Of a DNA stretch of 64,000 nt, positions 1-10,210 are shown piece by piece. The position numbers were made by a program, and so were the translations under genes. How positions within the stretch are numbered: the stretch's first letter is position 1; the number at the start of each line of letters is the position of its first letter. The stretch spans positions 62,001-126,000 of the forward strand of contig NZ_FOWP01000002.1 in the NCBI RefSeq assembly GCF_900115475.1. The letters run 5' to 3'. The notes under the pieces are model-generated. The model worked only from the letters and a program-made list of their open reading frames with translations, did no database searches and was not told the origin of the DNA. This DNA is from Ectopseudomonas composti. Lineage in GTDB: Bacteria; Pseudomonadota; Gammaproteobacteria; Pseudomonadales; Pseudomonadaceae.

Positions 1-1837
1 CTCTAGAGTAAAGGTTCAGAAGGCGCTTTTCGGCTCGGGTGAGGATGGTGTCGTAGAGCATGGGAATGATCTTGACCTCCTCGCCATGGGAGGTCGGATC
101 ATCTTCACCTTGTTCGATGATACTGCCGAGAATGAAGCCATCCACCCGTGTGTGCTGACGAATATGTCCCTTCGCTTTCAGTTCTTTCACGTACTTCCAA
201 ACCTGATCCTTTTCACGGGAGCCGAGCGGCAGTTCGGTAGTTTTGAGGTCCACGATCACGACGTGCGCCGCACCATTCTCGTTGTAGTCCTCGTCGTAGG
301 ACGATCTGGCATAGAAGCTGACGCTGCAATCTGGCAGGGCGACAAAGTCCGGGCGGTTGCGGCTGCCCTTACCCTGGCTGTCGCCGAACAGTTGGCGGAT
401 GACGGAGGTCATGCCCTTGTTGGAGGTGAATTCGATGGACTCGAACTGGGCACCGAACATCCATAAGCCGCGCTCGAACAACGGTTGCAATTCGTGCACT
501 TCGTCGATCCCGGCGACCTGAATCTTGGTGCGAAGCTCTCCGATGAGTTTCAGGCGATTCTGGATCTCGTCGAGCACGAGCTTGGCCATGCTGACCGTCC
601 ATTCGGAGAGGATGGTGTGCAGGGTGTCGTAATCGTTGGGCTCGCATTTATGCAAGAGATCGAGCAGGCCATAGCGTGACTTCGCCTTTTCCAGCTTGGC
701 CAGGATCGTGGAGAGCTGAACAATCTCCTGTTCGCCAAAGTTGGGGCAGGTTTCTACCACTTCGTCAATGAAGGCTTCGACGCGGTCCTTGCTGATGGGG
801 GAGAGGGTGTTGACGGTATTGCCGACACGCTCAAAAACCGCTGCACGCTTGGCTTCGCGCTCACTTTCACCACTGCCGTGAATGATCTGCCGGATGCGGT
901 CCTGAACAGCTTCGCGGGTGATGCGCCAGGCCTGGTTGTCGTCCTTGAATCCGCTCCAGTCAGGGGTGACTGCGTCATGCTGGTTCAGGAAGTCGGCCTG
1001 GACGATGAAGGTGAAGCGCTTGGCTTCGGACGTGCGGCCATCGAGCACGCGCTCGTAGTCGCTGCGACTCCATTTGCAGTCGCCAACGGCACGGTTCTGC
1101 ACCCACCAGGCTATGCCATGCTGCTTGGTGGTTCGATCTGCCTTTTTGGTATCGATATGCAGGATGGTCACTTTCCCTAGATCAGGGATTTCAATCTCCT
1201 CGCTGGACAGCAACTCAGGGATGTCCCTGAAGGTGATTGGGCTTCCATTGATCGAAACCGTGAACGCTGGGTTCGCCAGAAAGCGACTGCCGATCAGCTC
1301 GCGGGCTTGCTCTTCGCTAAACCTCAGAGGAGGGATGCTGCCGTTACCAATGATCTCAGTGCCGTGACCTTTGACGCCCTCAGCCGTGAAGGATATTTCT
1401 TCCAGCACCAGTGGCTCGGTCAGCGTTCTATGGACACGGCAGACGAACTCCTGGCCATTCTTGCGTGAAGTGATCAGATATTCATCGGCAAAGCAGAAAC
1501 TGGCGAACCGTCCCTTGCCATTCTTACCAAATACCGGACGAAGCAAGCCTTCAACACCTTGAGGAGGTGCGGCGACTGCACCTTGTACCGAGAGTCGGTT
1601 ATAGGCAATGGTGCGCCATATGTGCTGGAACTCGTCACGGGTCATCCCGTGGCCGTTGTCTTTGATCCTAAATTGTCGACCTGAATCAGCTGCCGGCCAG
1701 GCAATCTCCACCTGGGTGGCGTAGGCATCCCAGCAGTTGGCGACCAGCTCGACGATTGCGGTTGCTGGGTCGGTGACGATGGCACCCGCGTAGCTTTCGA
1801 GAAAGCGGGCATCGTAGAGAAGAGATCGTTGCTCCAT
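1..1837 (-). CDS. GHKL (HSP90/MutL-like) ATPase with C-terminal PD-(D/E)xK-like nuclease domain, partial
   Basis: The frame is open from the ATG at 1837 to the left edge (about 612 codons), so the C-terminus is missing. The ATG follows AAGGAC about 10 bases upstream. The N-terminus shows the GHKL ATP-binding boxes: N box ELVANCWDA (about residues 28-36), G1 box DNGHGM and a later glycine lid GKNGKGR. Near residue 495-535 the order RPDF ... VVIVDLKTTE fits the PD-(D/E)xK nuclease core (PD codons at 347-352, D at 248-250, K at 242-244). Such ATPase-nuclease proteins recur in defence islands; ATP-driven nucleic-acid cleavage is inference. It is divergent from the reverse transcriptase gene 333 bases away and next to a type I R-M operon. 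It could also be a BbrUII/HgiDII-like restriction ATPase. Confidence 0.75.
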   Translation of the reverse strand, partial: MEQRSLLYDARFLESYAGAIVTDPATAIVELVANCWDAYATQVEIAWPAADSGRQFRIKDNGHGMTRDEFQHIWRTIAYNRLSVQGAVAAPPQGVEGLLRPVFGKNGKGRFASFCFADEYLITSRKNGQEFVCRVHRTLTEPLVLEEISFTAEGVKGHGTEIIGNGSIPPLRFSEEQARELIGSRFLANPAFTVSINGSPITFRDIPELLSSEEIEIPDLGKVTILHIDTKKADRTTKQHGIAWWVQNRAVGDCKWSRSDYERVLDGRTSEAKRFTFIVQADFLNQHDAVTPDWSGFKDDNQAWRITREAVQDRIRQIIHGSGESEREAKRAAVFERVGNTVNTLSPISKDRVEAFIDEVVETCPNFGEQEIVQLSTILAKLEKAKSRYGLLDLLHKCEPNDYDTLHTILSEWTVSMAKLVLDEIQNRLKLIGELRTKIQVAGIDEVHELQPLFERGLWMFGAQFESIEFTSNKGMTSVIRQLFGDSQGKGSRNRPDFVALPDCSVSFYARSSYDEDYNENGAAHVVIVDLKTTELPLGSREKDQVWKYVKELKAKGHIRQHTRVDGFILGSIIEQGEDDPTSHGEEVKIIPMLYDTILTRAEKRLLNLYSR

Positions 1838-2170
1838 GCTGCTTATCGTCCTTAGGCTTATTTAACCGATTCCACGCCTTGCTTACCGGCAGATACTATG
1901 CGACTCCTCCGGAGTAGTGCAGCAAATAGTGGGAGCTGTGGCGTACGCAGGGGCAGCCGTAATACATTATTGAAGCACTTTGCCTTTACGTCCATGGTCT
2001 GCCGAACGATGATGATGGCCATCGCATTGGTGGCATGTAGCGTAACCCAGGGATGGCTTTTCCTTCGATTCTGCGAGGGATCAATGTCACCTAGTGTCTC
2101 TCTCGTTGCTACCCAAGCTTGCTTTTGATCGGCCTTGATTAGCTGTGTCCAGTTAACGAAGAGAGAGAAG
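1838..2170. other. Divergent intergenic region of the ATPase and the reverse transcriptase genes
   Basis: This 333-base stretch separates two divergent defence genes and should hold both promoters. A short perfect hairpin ACTCC-TCC-GGAGT lies at 1903-1915. Small frames on both strands cross it, but none has a convincing ribosome site or recognisable protein, so it is called non-coding. Some reverse-transcriptase defence systems carry a templating RNA beside the gene; no clear structured RNA could be recognised here by eye. Confidence 0.4.
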
Positions 2171-5100
2171 ATGTCCATTATCAATGTGAATTATCAAACC
2201 CTGCTCCCCCAGGGTAAGACCCTTCAGGACATTGTCGTACTGGCACAGGCTTGGAAGAAATCCCAGGGCTTCATTCGTCGGCATAACTCATATGCTGACG
2301 TTTTGGAACTCGACAGTTCCACTATCAATCTGGAGCGCCAACTCAAGGAGTGGAGTCAGGCTATAGGTGACCCCGGTTTTCTGCCGGAAGATCTCAAATT
2401 GGTACCAGCTCCTAAGAATGGAAAATGGGAGTTTCGTTCAAATCCTGGTTTGACTATCGAGGAGCTGCTAGATACTCCTTTTAACGATCTAGATTCGCTG
2501 TTTAACGAATGGAGACCCTGTGCGGATCAAGATGCTGGGGAGCCGACAGCCTCGCCAGGGCTGCAAAAACTGCGACCTTTGGCTCACATTTCTATCAGGG
2601 ATCAGTCATTGGCGACAGCCGTGATGATGTGCCTTGCGGAGTCCATTGAGACAGCGCAGGGAAACCCGGATGAGATAGATGCAATGAAAGCGCGGGACTG
2701 CGGTCTGGCCAGCTATGGCAACCGTCTCCACTGTCGCTGGTCCGAGACCGGCGGTACGCAAGCCAGGGCTCATTTTTCCTGGGGCAATAGCCAAACCTAC
2801 CGCAAGTATTTTCAAGACTATCGAGCATTCTTGTCTCGTCCTCGCCAGGTTTGTGCAGAGTTCTCGCCGCGCCTACCAAAAGGGCGGGAGCTATTTGTCG
2901 TCTCCCTAGATTTGAAGGCCTTTTATGATCGAGTGGATCGCCGGGCGCTGTTGGCGGAATTGCAACGCCTGGAGGCTGAGTACCGGCAAGACTTCCACCT
3001 CCAGGCTGAGAGTGGAGCTGACCAAGATTTCTGGGATAAGACTGCCAGGATCATGGATTGGCATTGGCGTGGTGGTGACATTGTCCACGCGGAGTTATTC
3101 AACGAGACAGAAAGCAAGGAACTTGAGCTTGGATTACCTCAGGGGCTGGTTGCATCGGGATTTCTGGCCAACGCATACCTGATTGGCTTCGATAGAGCTG
3201 TCGACAAGGCCTCGAAGGAAGCACATGAGGTAAGTGATGGCATCAAAGTACTCGACTATTGCCGCTATGTTGATGACATCAGAGTTGTCGTTGAGGCACC
3301 GAGCTATGCGTCCCTGCTGGAACCGATCAAGACGTTCATCTTGGAGCAACTCAAGGAGCATTGCGCACGTCTCGGTACCAGCAAGGAAATTAGCCTTTCC
3401 GAAGGTAAGTGCTCAGTCACTCCATATCGCTCCATGTCTGCGCAGAACAATGTCTCGACGCTGATGAGTGTTCTCGGAGCGGAGCTTAGTGGCACTTTCG
3501 ACCTTGAGTCACTAGCGCAGGCTGCCGGTGGTCTTGAGGGGTTGCTGTGGATATCGGATCAGATTGAGGGATCGCAGGAACCGCCTAGGTCGAGGCTCCG
3601 GTTGGCAACAATTGCGGCACCGGCCACAGATGTTCGAGACGATACGGTCAAGCGATTCGTAGCAACCCGACTTGCCGAGTTAATGAGGCAGCGTCTTGCC
3701 ATGACTGACGTCAGTGCGCCGGACGACACAGGGGAGTCTCTTGGCGAACGTGTAACAAATGGAATGGCGCTTGCGCATGAGTTCGAGTCGACAGCTCGCA
3801 AGCTCATAAAGTGCTGGGCTGAGAACCCTGCCTTGGTCTTGCTGCTGCGATGTGGGCTTGACTTGTTTCCTCATCCCCGACTGCTCGCACCGGTCTTGGA
3901 AGCACTGAACTCAAAGCTTTATGACGTGACGCCCAGCTGGCTCAAGCCAGAGCAGTTACGTGAGGTCCGGGCTGCTGAATATGTTGCCGCTGATCTGCTG
4001 CGTGCTGGCGTTGTCGAGACAGGCTTTCGGGATATGGAGGACTACCCGGAGGCAATCGATATTCAGGGCTATAGGGAAGAGCTAGGTGTCTTTGCCAGGA
4101 GAGTCGTCATCGAGCGAGCTGATTCGCCATGGTACTTGTTGCAGCAGGCGTTTCTTTATTTGGCTTCAATCGGGGACTGTGGCCTGGCTGTAAATGCTGT
4201 TGCAGAGCCTTCGCTAGGAGCCGCCTACAACAAGCTTCGAAGGGCAATGTTGTTCGAACCTACGGCATCCAGGGACTTGCTGGAAATACTTCCATCAGCA
4301 CTCGTTACACAGCAAATGCATCCGAACTCACGTCGTTTTGGTGTCTGGTTGTCCGAGGGGCTCCGTGCCACTCAGGATGAGGTTCTGCTCCAAGAAATCG
4401 TGAACACGGTTGCTCTTGAGAGGCCTGACCTACTACTTGAAGCGATAGGCAAGCGCGGTGGCCGCCCTCCTAAGTGGAGAGAGTTTGTTCCACAATCTCT
4501 CGTGGAAATTAACCGCATAAGCTCCAGCAAGCAAAAGGATGGACGTGCTCTGCCATCTCGCCCGTTGTTGCGGGTCATGCAGGACCCATTCAATGTTTTT
4601 GGGCAGGAGAATGGACTTCTTATGCTCGCCAAGGCCTTGCTGAGCGTTCCGCGTATCGAGGAGCGCCTATCGGCCGGTCTCAGTCCAGTCGATATTGTTT
4701 TGAAATGTGCTGACTGGCCCAGTATTCATGCGCTACCTGAGGACGCTGGGTTTCTAGAGGTCAGTCTGGCTGAAGGTGAGGGGCCGGCAAATCCGCTGTA
4801 TGAGCGGCCTGAGTGGGTTAGTAAGGAGGGGGCCTGGCTTTATGGGTTGGGAAGAGTCCTTCGATCTGCCCTAACTGGGGAGTTTGATTTCACAAGCCGT
4901 CGCTTTCTTGTGACCGAGGAAGTTGGACGCTATAGAGGAATTCGGAGTAGTTGGTATAAGCGACGTTTCGGGATGCTCAATTCTGTTAGCGGATTGATGG
5001 ATGAGCCTGCACCGGTATCCCCTTGGCTGTCGGGTTTCCTTTCCACTTTGCTCCAGTGGCCGGGGATTGAGTTCAAGGCAAACGATGCGGCCCCTGTCTC

Positions 5101-6112
5101 TGCGGTGCGTACGCCGGGTGAGTTGTTGGCGCTCTTGGAGAAACGTATTGCGGTACAGCGCGCTTTGTATGGGGAAAGGAGTAAGACGCCAATCTATGTG
5201 CTTCCCACTAGTGACAATGGCCTGCTTGTTGATCGTCCCTTGCGCGTAGCGATTGTCCAAACCCTTCGCCCGAAGATGGATGACTTCGATACCAAGGATC
5301 CTACGCATTGGACTCCGGCAATGTTGTCTCAGCATCGACGCCACCTCGCTGAGGTTTGCCGTCTGGCTCACGCTAAGTTGCGTGCATGGGCCTCAGCAAG
5401 GCCGCTGCAAGAGGGAGAAAGCGAGGCTCCCACCATAGATGTAATCCTTTTCCCCGAGCTGGCAGTGCATCCCGAGCATGTGTTCTTTCTGCGACGTCTC
5501 TCTGACAAGCTCAAGGCAAATATCTTTGCGGGGTTAACCTTCATGCACTCTGATAAGTGCGGAGGTCCGATCAATCAGGGCTTGTGGTTGATACGTACGG
5601 ATGCACCGGATCATGGCCGCAGTATCCAGTATGTGTGGCAAGGGAAGCTCCATCCAATGAAGCTTGAACAGCAAATGGGAATCAAGGGGTATCGACCGCA
5701 CGTGACCCTAGTGGAGTTGCCGGTCGGTACGACGTCACCGACACGTCTCGCCGCGGCAATCTGCTATGACGCTACTGATCTTGATTTAGTTGCGGACCTC
5801 AGGGATCGCTCAGACGTGTTCCTGGTTGCGGCCCTGAATCAAGATGTGCAGACCTTTGACAACATGGTTGCGGCGTTGCATTTCCATATGTACCAACCTG
5901 TGGTGCTTGCCAATTCCGGAGAGTTTGGGGGCTCCACTGCTCAAGTACCACTTCCGAAACATGATCGTCTGGTTGCGCATACCCACGGTAATAATCAGGT
6001 TGCAGTGAGCGTATTCGAGCTTGATCCCGCTCCCTTCAAGTCGACTAAACCGGTGAGGTCACCAAAACAGTTAAAGACTGCGCCGGCAGGCTACAAGGGA
6101 AGGCCTTTTTGA
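2171..6112 (+). CDS. drt1: Reverse transcriptase-nitrilase fusion, DRT type 1 (UG1-like) defence protein
   Basis: A 1313-residue protein with an N-terminal reverse transcriptase and a C-terminal carbon-nitrogen hydrolase (nitrilase) domain, joined by a long helical middle. RT motif A is LDLKAFYD (Asp247, Asp253), motif B is LPQGLVASG, and the catalytic YVDD is at 366-369. The nitrilase triad is visible: Glu1096 in FPEL, Lys1159 in GKLHP and Cys1198 in AICYD. This domain order is that of the UG1 class, known as DRT type 1 anti-phage systems; UG5 relatives also carry nitrilase domains. The ATG at 2171 follows a purine-rich AAGAGAGAGAAG; an upstream in-frame TTG at 2135 is less likely. No second subunit or membrane protein follows. 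Codon use is less G+C-rich than the core genes. Confidence 0.9.
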   Translation: MSIINVNYQTLLPQGKTLQDIVVLAQAWKKSQGFIRRHNSYADVLELDSSTINLERQLKEWSQAIGDPGFLPEDLKLVPAPKNGKWEFRSNPGLTIEELLDTPFNDLDSLFNEWRPCADQDAGEPTASPGLQKLRPLAHISIRDQSLATAVMMCLAESIETAQGNPDEIDAMKARDCGLASYGNRLHCRWSETGGTQARAHFSWGNSQTYRKYFQDYRAFLSRPRQVCAEFSPRLPKGRELFVVSLDLKAFYDRVDRRALLAELQRLEAEYRQDFHLQAESGADQDFWDKTARIMDWHWRGGDIVHAELFNETESKELELGLPQGLVASGFLANAYLIGFDRAVDKASKEAHEVSDGIKVLDYCRYVDDIRVVVEAPSYASLLEPIKTFILEQLKEHCARLGTSKEISLSEGKCSVTPYRSMSAQNNVSTLMSVLGAELSGTFDLESLAQAAGGLEGLLWISDQIEGSQEPPRSRLRLATIAAPATDVRDDTVKRFVATRLAELMRQRLAMTDVSAPDDTGESLGERVTNGMALAHEFESTARKLIKCWAENPALVLLLRCGLDLFPHPRLLAPVLEALNSKLYDVTPSWLKPEQLREVRAAEYVAADLLRAGVVETGFRDMEDYPEAIDIQGYREELGVFARRVVIERADSPWYLLQQAFLYLASIGDCGLAVNAVAEPSLGAAYNKLRRAMLFEPTASRDLLEILPSALVTQQMHPNSRRFGVWLSEGLRATQDEVLLQEIVNTVALERPDLLLEAIGKRGGRPPKWREFVPQSLVEINRISSSKQKDGRALPSRPLLRVMQDPFNVFGQENGLLMLAKALLSVPRIEERLSAGLSPVDIVLKCADWPSIHALPEDAGFLEVSLAEGEGPANPLYERPEWVSKEGAWLYGLGRVLRSALTGEFDFTSRRFLVTEEVGRYRGIRSSWYKRRFGMLNSVSGLMDEPAPVSPWLSGFLSTLLQWPGIEFKANDAAPVSAVRTPGELLALLEKRIAVQRALYGERSKTPIYVLPTSDNGLLVDRPLRVAIVQTLRPKMDDFDTKDPTHWTPAMLSQHRRHLAEVCRLAHAKLRAWASARPLQEGESEAPTIDVILFPELAVHPEHVFFLRRLSDKLKANIFAGLTFMHSDKCGGPINQGLWLIRTDAPDHGRSIQYVWQGKLHPMKLEQQMGIKGYRPHVTLVELPVGTTSPTRLAAAICYDATDLDLVADLRDRSDVFLVAALNQDVQTFDNMVAALHFHMYQPVVLANSGEFGGSTAQVPLPKHDRLVAHTHGNNQVAVSVFELDPAPFKSTKPVRSPKQLKTAPAGYKGRPF

Positions 6113-6198
6113 CTGGGGCATAGCCCGGGGATGTCTACCGGAGCGGGGGTAGTCCAATGCGCATGGGGCCAGTGTCTACAAAAAAACTGGGCGAATGA

Positions 6199-6909
6199 TC
6201 AAACCGCATCCCCAAACACCGCCCGCTCCAACACCTGATGTTGCCGCTGCCAATCAGGCATATGGCCGGCCACCAGTGCCCAGAATGCTTTGGTGTGGTT
6301 CTTTTCCACCGTGTGACATAGCTCATGGACGATGACATAGTCCTGCACGCTGGTAGGTAGTTCCATAACCCGAGGATGAAATTCCAGGGTGTTGTTCGCA
6401 TCGCAGCTGGCCCAGCGGCTTTGGAAGTGGCGGATTCGAGCACCATTTGCCTGAAGCCCGGTTTCTCGCTGCCAGTGACGGACTCGTACCAACAACTTCT
6501 CATGAGCACGATCCCGGTAGAACCGCTCAAGCAATGGCATCAGCACGTCGGGCAGGATGCTCGCCGCATCTGGGCTATCCACGATGAAGCGTGATGCTGT
6601 GAAGGTGAGTCGGGGTTTCAGGATGTCCGGCGTATGCCGTACCTCGGTGAAGTACGTACGCCCGGCATAGCGTAGGCGACTGCCCGTCACGATGGGTTCG
6701 CTGGCCAGGGGCTGATTCACCTGTGCCAGCTTTTCACGAATCCAGCGTGCACGGCGCAGCACCAAAGCTTCTTGCTCAGGCTCATCCACTAGCGGCCCAC
6801 GCAAAAGCACGGGACGACCCCGTTCCACGGTCACGTAGTGGCGCTTGAGTTTACTATCGAGCTGGAAGTACCACTCGATAGCCGTTTGGCCGTAATTCAA
6901 GACTGGCAT
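6199..6909 (-). CDS. YgjP-like (DUF45) zinc metallopeptidase, last gene of the hsd operon
   Basis: A 236-residue protein of the YgjP/DUF45 family, related to SprT and M48 peptidases. The signature is near residues 193-215: HELCHTVEKNHTKAFW, in which HELCH supplies two zinc ligands and the catalytic Glu, and the later His is the third ligand. It starts 13 bases after the hsdR stop, so it is co-transcribed with the R-M genes. Members of this family are often found beside hsdR; a role in turnover of the restriction subunit has been suggested by context only. The gene is convergent with the reverse transcriptase gene (86-base gap). Confidence 0.85.
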   Translation of the reverse strand: MPVLNYGQTAIEWYFQLDSKLKRHYVTVERGRPVLLRGPLVDEPEQEALVLRRARWIREKLAQVNQPLASEPIVTGSRLRYAGRTYFTEVRHTPDILKPRLTFTASRFIVDSPDAASILPDVLMPLLERFYRDRAHEKLLVRVRHWQRETGLQANGARIRHFQSRWASCDANNTLEFHPRVMELPTSVQDYVIVHELCHTVEKNHTKAFWALVAGHMPDWQRQHQVLERAVFGDAV

Positions 6910-6922
6910 GGGTAACGCCGCG

Positions 6923-9900
6923 TTAGTTTTTCAGCAAAATATCGAAGATTCGCTTGGCGTGATCACGCGCCACTGAACGCTCCCAGCCCGCCAGAGGCAT
7001 CAATACCCCGCGCAGGTGGTCTCTGAAATCAGGGTGCGTATCCGGCATTTTCTTCCAGTTTTCAGTCGCCAGCGCACGGTTCAGCATTTCATCTTCAAAC
7101 AGCTTGGTCGTTGCCACTCTTGCCGTATCCTCTGCCAGTAACGCGGCAAGGTAGTGGTAAACCGCTGAGTGCGCAGGCTTATTAAAACCGGTATTGTCCT
7201 TGTTTTGAATCCGCTGGCTGAACAGCTCCAGTTGCTCCAGGAATTTGGCCTGGGTAATGCGCCCCGCCTTTTCCTCTTCCAGCAGCTTTTCCAGCTCCTC
7301 GGCGATCTTGTCGAAGAATGCTGGATCCTTGTCTTTACCGGTGACGATGGTCTGCTTCAGCTGGTTTTTCATTACCAGGGCGCGACTACCGGGGCTCGCC
7401 AGTTTCTTCAACCGCTCCATATCACTGGCATCCAGAATAGACACCTCATGACCCAGCAGGCTCTTCGCCGGGCTGGCCGCGATGTACTCATCCAGCAGCT
7501 GTTGCAGCAGCGCGGACTCCAGCTTAGTGATGCGCTCCTTGTAGGTACTGCCCGGCAGTTTGTCGCGCAACATCAGGCGAATCTCACTTAGCAGGGTGAA
7601 ATAGGGCTTGAACGGTACGCCACGTACGTCCGGCAGGATGATGTCCACTGAGCGGTTGAACTGCTTCACCAAATCGAGGAACTCTTCGACCATGTCCAGC
7701 CGGGTGGCAGGATCAAGGAAGCGCTCGGCGTCGTCTTTGTAGGCCTCGCGCTGCGCCACTGGGTCATGTTTTTTTGGCAGCAACTTGAGGATGCGGTCGA
7801 GCGTGGCTTGCAGCTTGGGCAGTTCGGTTTCAACACCCTCCCAGACCTGCGAAGGCTTCACCTCGCCGCCGTAAATTTTCAGTGCGTGATCAAGGTGATC
7901 GACCACGCCGTGGTAATCCACGATGTAGCCGGCATTCTTGCCAGACAGGGTGCGGTTCACCCGTGCGATGGCCTGCAACAGGGTGTGTTCCTTGAGCGGT
8001 TTGTCGAGGTACATGGTGCCGACAATCGGGGCATCCCACCCAGTCAGCAGCATGTCAGAAACGATGATCAGCCCGACATTATTCGCCTGCGGCTTCCCAT
8101 CAAGCCCTTTACTCTCTTCCCCGTAGGGCAGGGGAAACAGCTTGCTGACGAAATTGCCGATCTGCTCAGAGGGCATGGCCACCGGGGACTTTCCGGCTTT
8201 CAACTCAGCCTTGATACGCTCCTCGATACTGCGAATTTTGTCGGTCTCAATCTCGTACGCTGCCGCCTCTTCCATGGCAGAAGCGCCCGTACGGGAAGAG
8301 GTGATGCTGGCCAGGGATATCACCACCTTGCTGTCAAAAGTGGGCAGTCCTTTGTTCGCCCGTTTGACCATGATCGCATCGAGCAGATCCTTGTAGCGCA
8401 CCGCCATGTCGCGGCCATCGCACACTAGCATGGCCTTCAATCCTTTGGCCTTTACGCTGCTGAGGAAATGCTCAACCAGATGCTCGGCGACCTGCTCCAT
8501 GCGGTCACCGGCCTGACGCCAGCGGCGTAACAGCTCACGCTTCAACTCGTGCTGACGAACTTCGCTCTGATCGGCGAACTGCTCTTTGAACGCGGCATCC
8601 AGATCAGAGTTGGCTGACAGCGCCACCCAGGCATCCTGGTATTTGATTGGCAGGGTTGTGCCATCCGCCACCGCTTCATGCAGGCGGTATTCGTCGATGT
8701 ACTCGCCACCGCCAAACTCGCTTAGCGTGTGTTTGTCCTCATGCAACAAAGGCGTACCGGTAAAGGCGATAAACTTTGCGTTGGGCAAGCTGGCACGCAT
8801 AAAGGCGGCGAGGAAGTCGTACTGACTACGGTGAGCTTCATCGACCAGTACATAGAAGTTGGGCTTGGCGCTCAGTACCCGGAAGTGCACCTTCTCCCGG
8901 CTGATCTCTTCCCACTTGGCCTTTACCGAAGCACCGTTCTCATCCACCGCCAGGTGGTGGACGTTTCGCTCATGCACGATGAAGAAGTCCTTTTCTTCAC
9001 GAACCCGCCGGTGACGAGTCGCTTGCAGGGCATCATCTTCTTCGTCCGGAGTCTCAGCGGCCTGCTCACTGGGCTGATCGTTCTCCTGGAACTTCTGCAC
9101 CGTGCTGGTAAACACGCTGCCGTAATCGTTGGACAGCATCTTCAGCAAGCCATCAACCGACACGGCCTGGATGGCATTAATGCCCACCGCGTGGAAGGTG
9201 TCGAAGATCTGCTTATCGAGGTCTTTACGGTCGGTCAGCACCAACACGGTAGGGTTGTTCAAACCTGTGCTATCGGCCCGCAGCATGCGCGCGAGCAGCG
9301 CCATAGTCAGGGACTTGCCGCTGCCTTGAGTATGCCAAACGACGCCGCCCATAGGTTTCGGCGCACATAGGCGGTCCACAGTTTTGCGCACGGCCCGCCA
9401 TTGTTGATAGCGCGGCAGCTTCTTCACCGTTTTGCCGTCGCGGGTTTCGAACAGTACAAAATGGGTGATCAGTTGCAGAAAGCGGCTCGGCTCAAACAAT
9501 GCCCACAGGAGACTGTCCTGCTCACTTGGTGCTTCTCCTAACAGGGCGGCAACAGCGGCAGTCTCCAGCGCCTGCAACCGATAGCGGGCGTAATAGGCAG
9601 GCTTGGTTAGGATCGCCCCATACAGCCCTTCACGCCGATTAAGCCCAACACAGACCTGGTTGAATACAAACTGGGTAGGGAAGGTGCTTTGATAGCCATC
9701 CAACTGGCCCAAGGCTTCGTCCAAGCGGTGATAGCTGGCTTTGCATTCGATGATGGCGAGCGGCAAGCCATTCACAAACAACAGCAGGTCAGGGCGGAAA
9801 ACATCCCCATCCGCATTGCGCCCCACGTACTGATCGACCACATGGAAGTCGTTATTGCTGGCATCACTGGCATCGAAGAAACGGACGCTGCGCGGCTTAC

Positions 9901-10207
9901 CCTCCACATCCTTCACCTGGATATCCGAACGATGCACCACCTGTTCCCAGAACGCTTTGTTGGCAGGCAACAGCTCATCATTGACGCGCTTGCGTAGCTC
10001 GATCAACGCCGCGCTGATACCACCGGGGGCTCTCGCCAGCCATGGGTTGAGGCTCAGCAGCCGAGCCTGCAACACATCATCCAGTACCGGAGCCAGGTGA
10101 CGATGCTCAACCTGTAACTGGCTACCAGGCAGATGGGTGTAGCCCAGCTTGATCAACCAGTTGATAGCAGGCAGTTCGACCCCGACCTTCTCCGGTGACT
10201 GGCTCAT
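6923..10207 (-). CDS. hsdR: Type I restriction enzyme, R (motor and nuclease) subunit
   Basis: A 1094-residue HsdR of normal length. The N-terminal nuclease core [18 protein letters not shown] (about residues 140-157) is a PD-ExK site. The SF2 translocase follows: Walker A TQGSGKS near residue 296, the DEAH box VDEAHR near 452, and motif III FTGTP. HsdR translocates DNA and cuts it far from the recognition site when hsdM/hsdS-methylation is absent. All motifs look intact. The ATG lies 3 bases after the stop of the upstream OST-HTH gene, in one operon reading from hsdM. Confidence 0.95.
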   Translation of the reverse strand: MSQSPEKVGVELPAINWLIKLGYTHLPGSQLQVEHRHLAPVLDDVLQARLLSLNPWLARAPGGISAALIELRKRVNDELLPANKAFWEQVVHRSDIQVKDVEGKPRSVRFFDASDASNNDFHVVDQYVGRNADGDVFRPDLLLFVNGLPLAIIECKASYHRLDEALGQLDGYQSTFPTQFVFNQVCVGLNRREGLYGAILTKPAYYARYRLQALETAAVAALLGEAPSEQDSLLWALFEPSRFLQLITHFVLFETRDGKTVKKLPRYQQWRAVRKTVDRLCAPKPMGGVVWHTQGSGKSLTMALLARMLRADSTGLNNPTVLVLTDRKDLDKQIFDTFHAVGINAIQAVSVDGLLKMLSNDYGSVFTSTVQKFQENDQPSEQAAETPDEEDDALQATRHRRVREEKDFFIVHERNVHHLAVDENGASVKAKWEEISREKVHFRVLSAKPNFYVLVDEAHRSQYDFLAAFMRASLPNAKFIAFTGTPLLHEDKHTLSEFGGGEYIDEYRLHEAVADGTTLPIKYQDAWVALSANSDLDAAFKEQFADQSEVRQHELKRELLRRWRQAGDRMEQVAEHLVEHFLSSVKAKGLKAMLVCDGRDMAVRYKDLLDAIMVKRANKGLPTFDSKVVISLASITSSRTGASAMEEAAAYEIETDKIRSIEERIKAELKAGKSPVAMPSEQIGNFVSKLFPLPYGEESKGLDGKPQANNVGLIIVSDMLLTGWDAPIVGTMYLDKPLKEHTLLQAIARVNRTLSGKNAGYIVDYHGVVDHLDHALKIYGGEVKPSQVWEGVETELPKLQATLDRILKLLPKKHDPVAQREAYKDDAERFLDPATRLDMVEEFLDLVKQFNRSVDIILPDVRGVPFKPYFTLLSEIRLMLRDKLPGSTYKERITKLESALLQQLLDEYIAASPAKSLLGHEVSILDASDMERLKKLASPGSRALVMKNQLKQTIVTGKDKDPAFFDKIAEELEKLLEEEKAGRITQAKFLEQLELFSQRIQNKDNTGFNKPAHSAVYHYLAALLAEDTARVATTKLFEDEMLNRALATENWKKMPDTHPDFRDHLRGVLMPLAGWERSVARDHAKRIFDILLKN

Positions 10208-10210
10208 TGT

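Noticed and set aside
1898..2128. 76-codon plus-strand frame before the RT gene, and a 108-codon minus-strand frame over the same stretch
   Set aside because: No ribosome site, no recognisable protein, and the minus frame overlaps the RT start.
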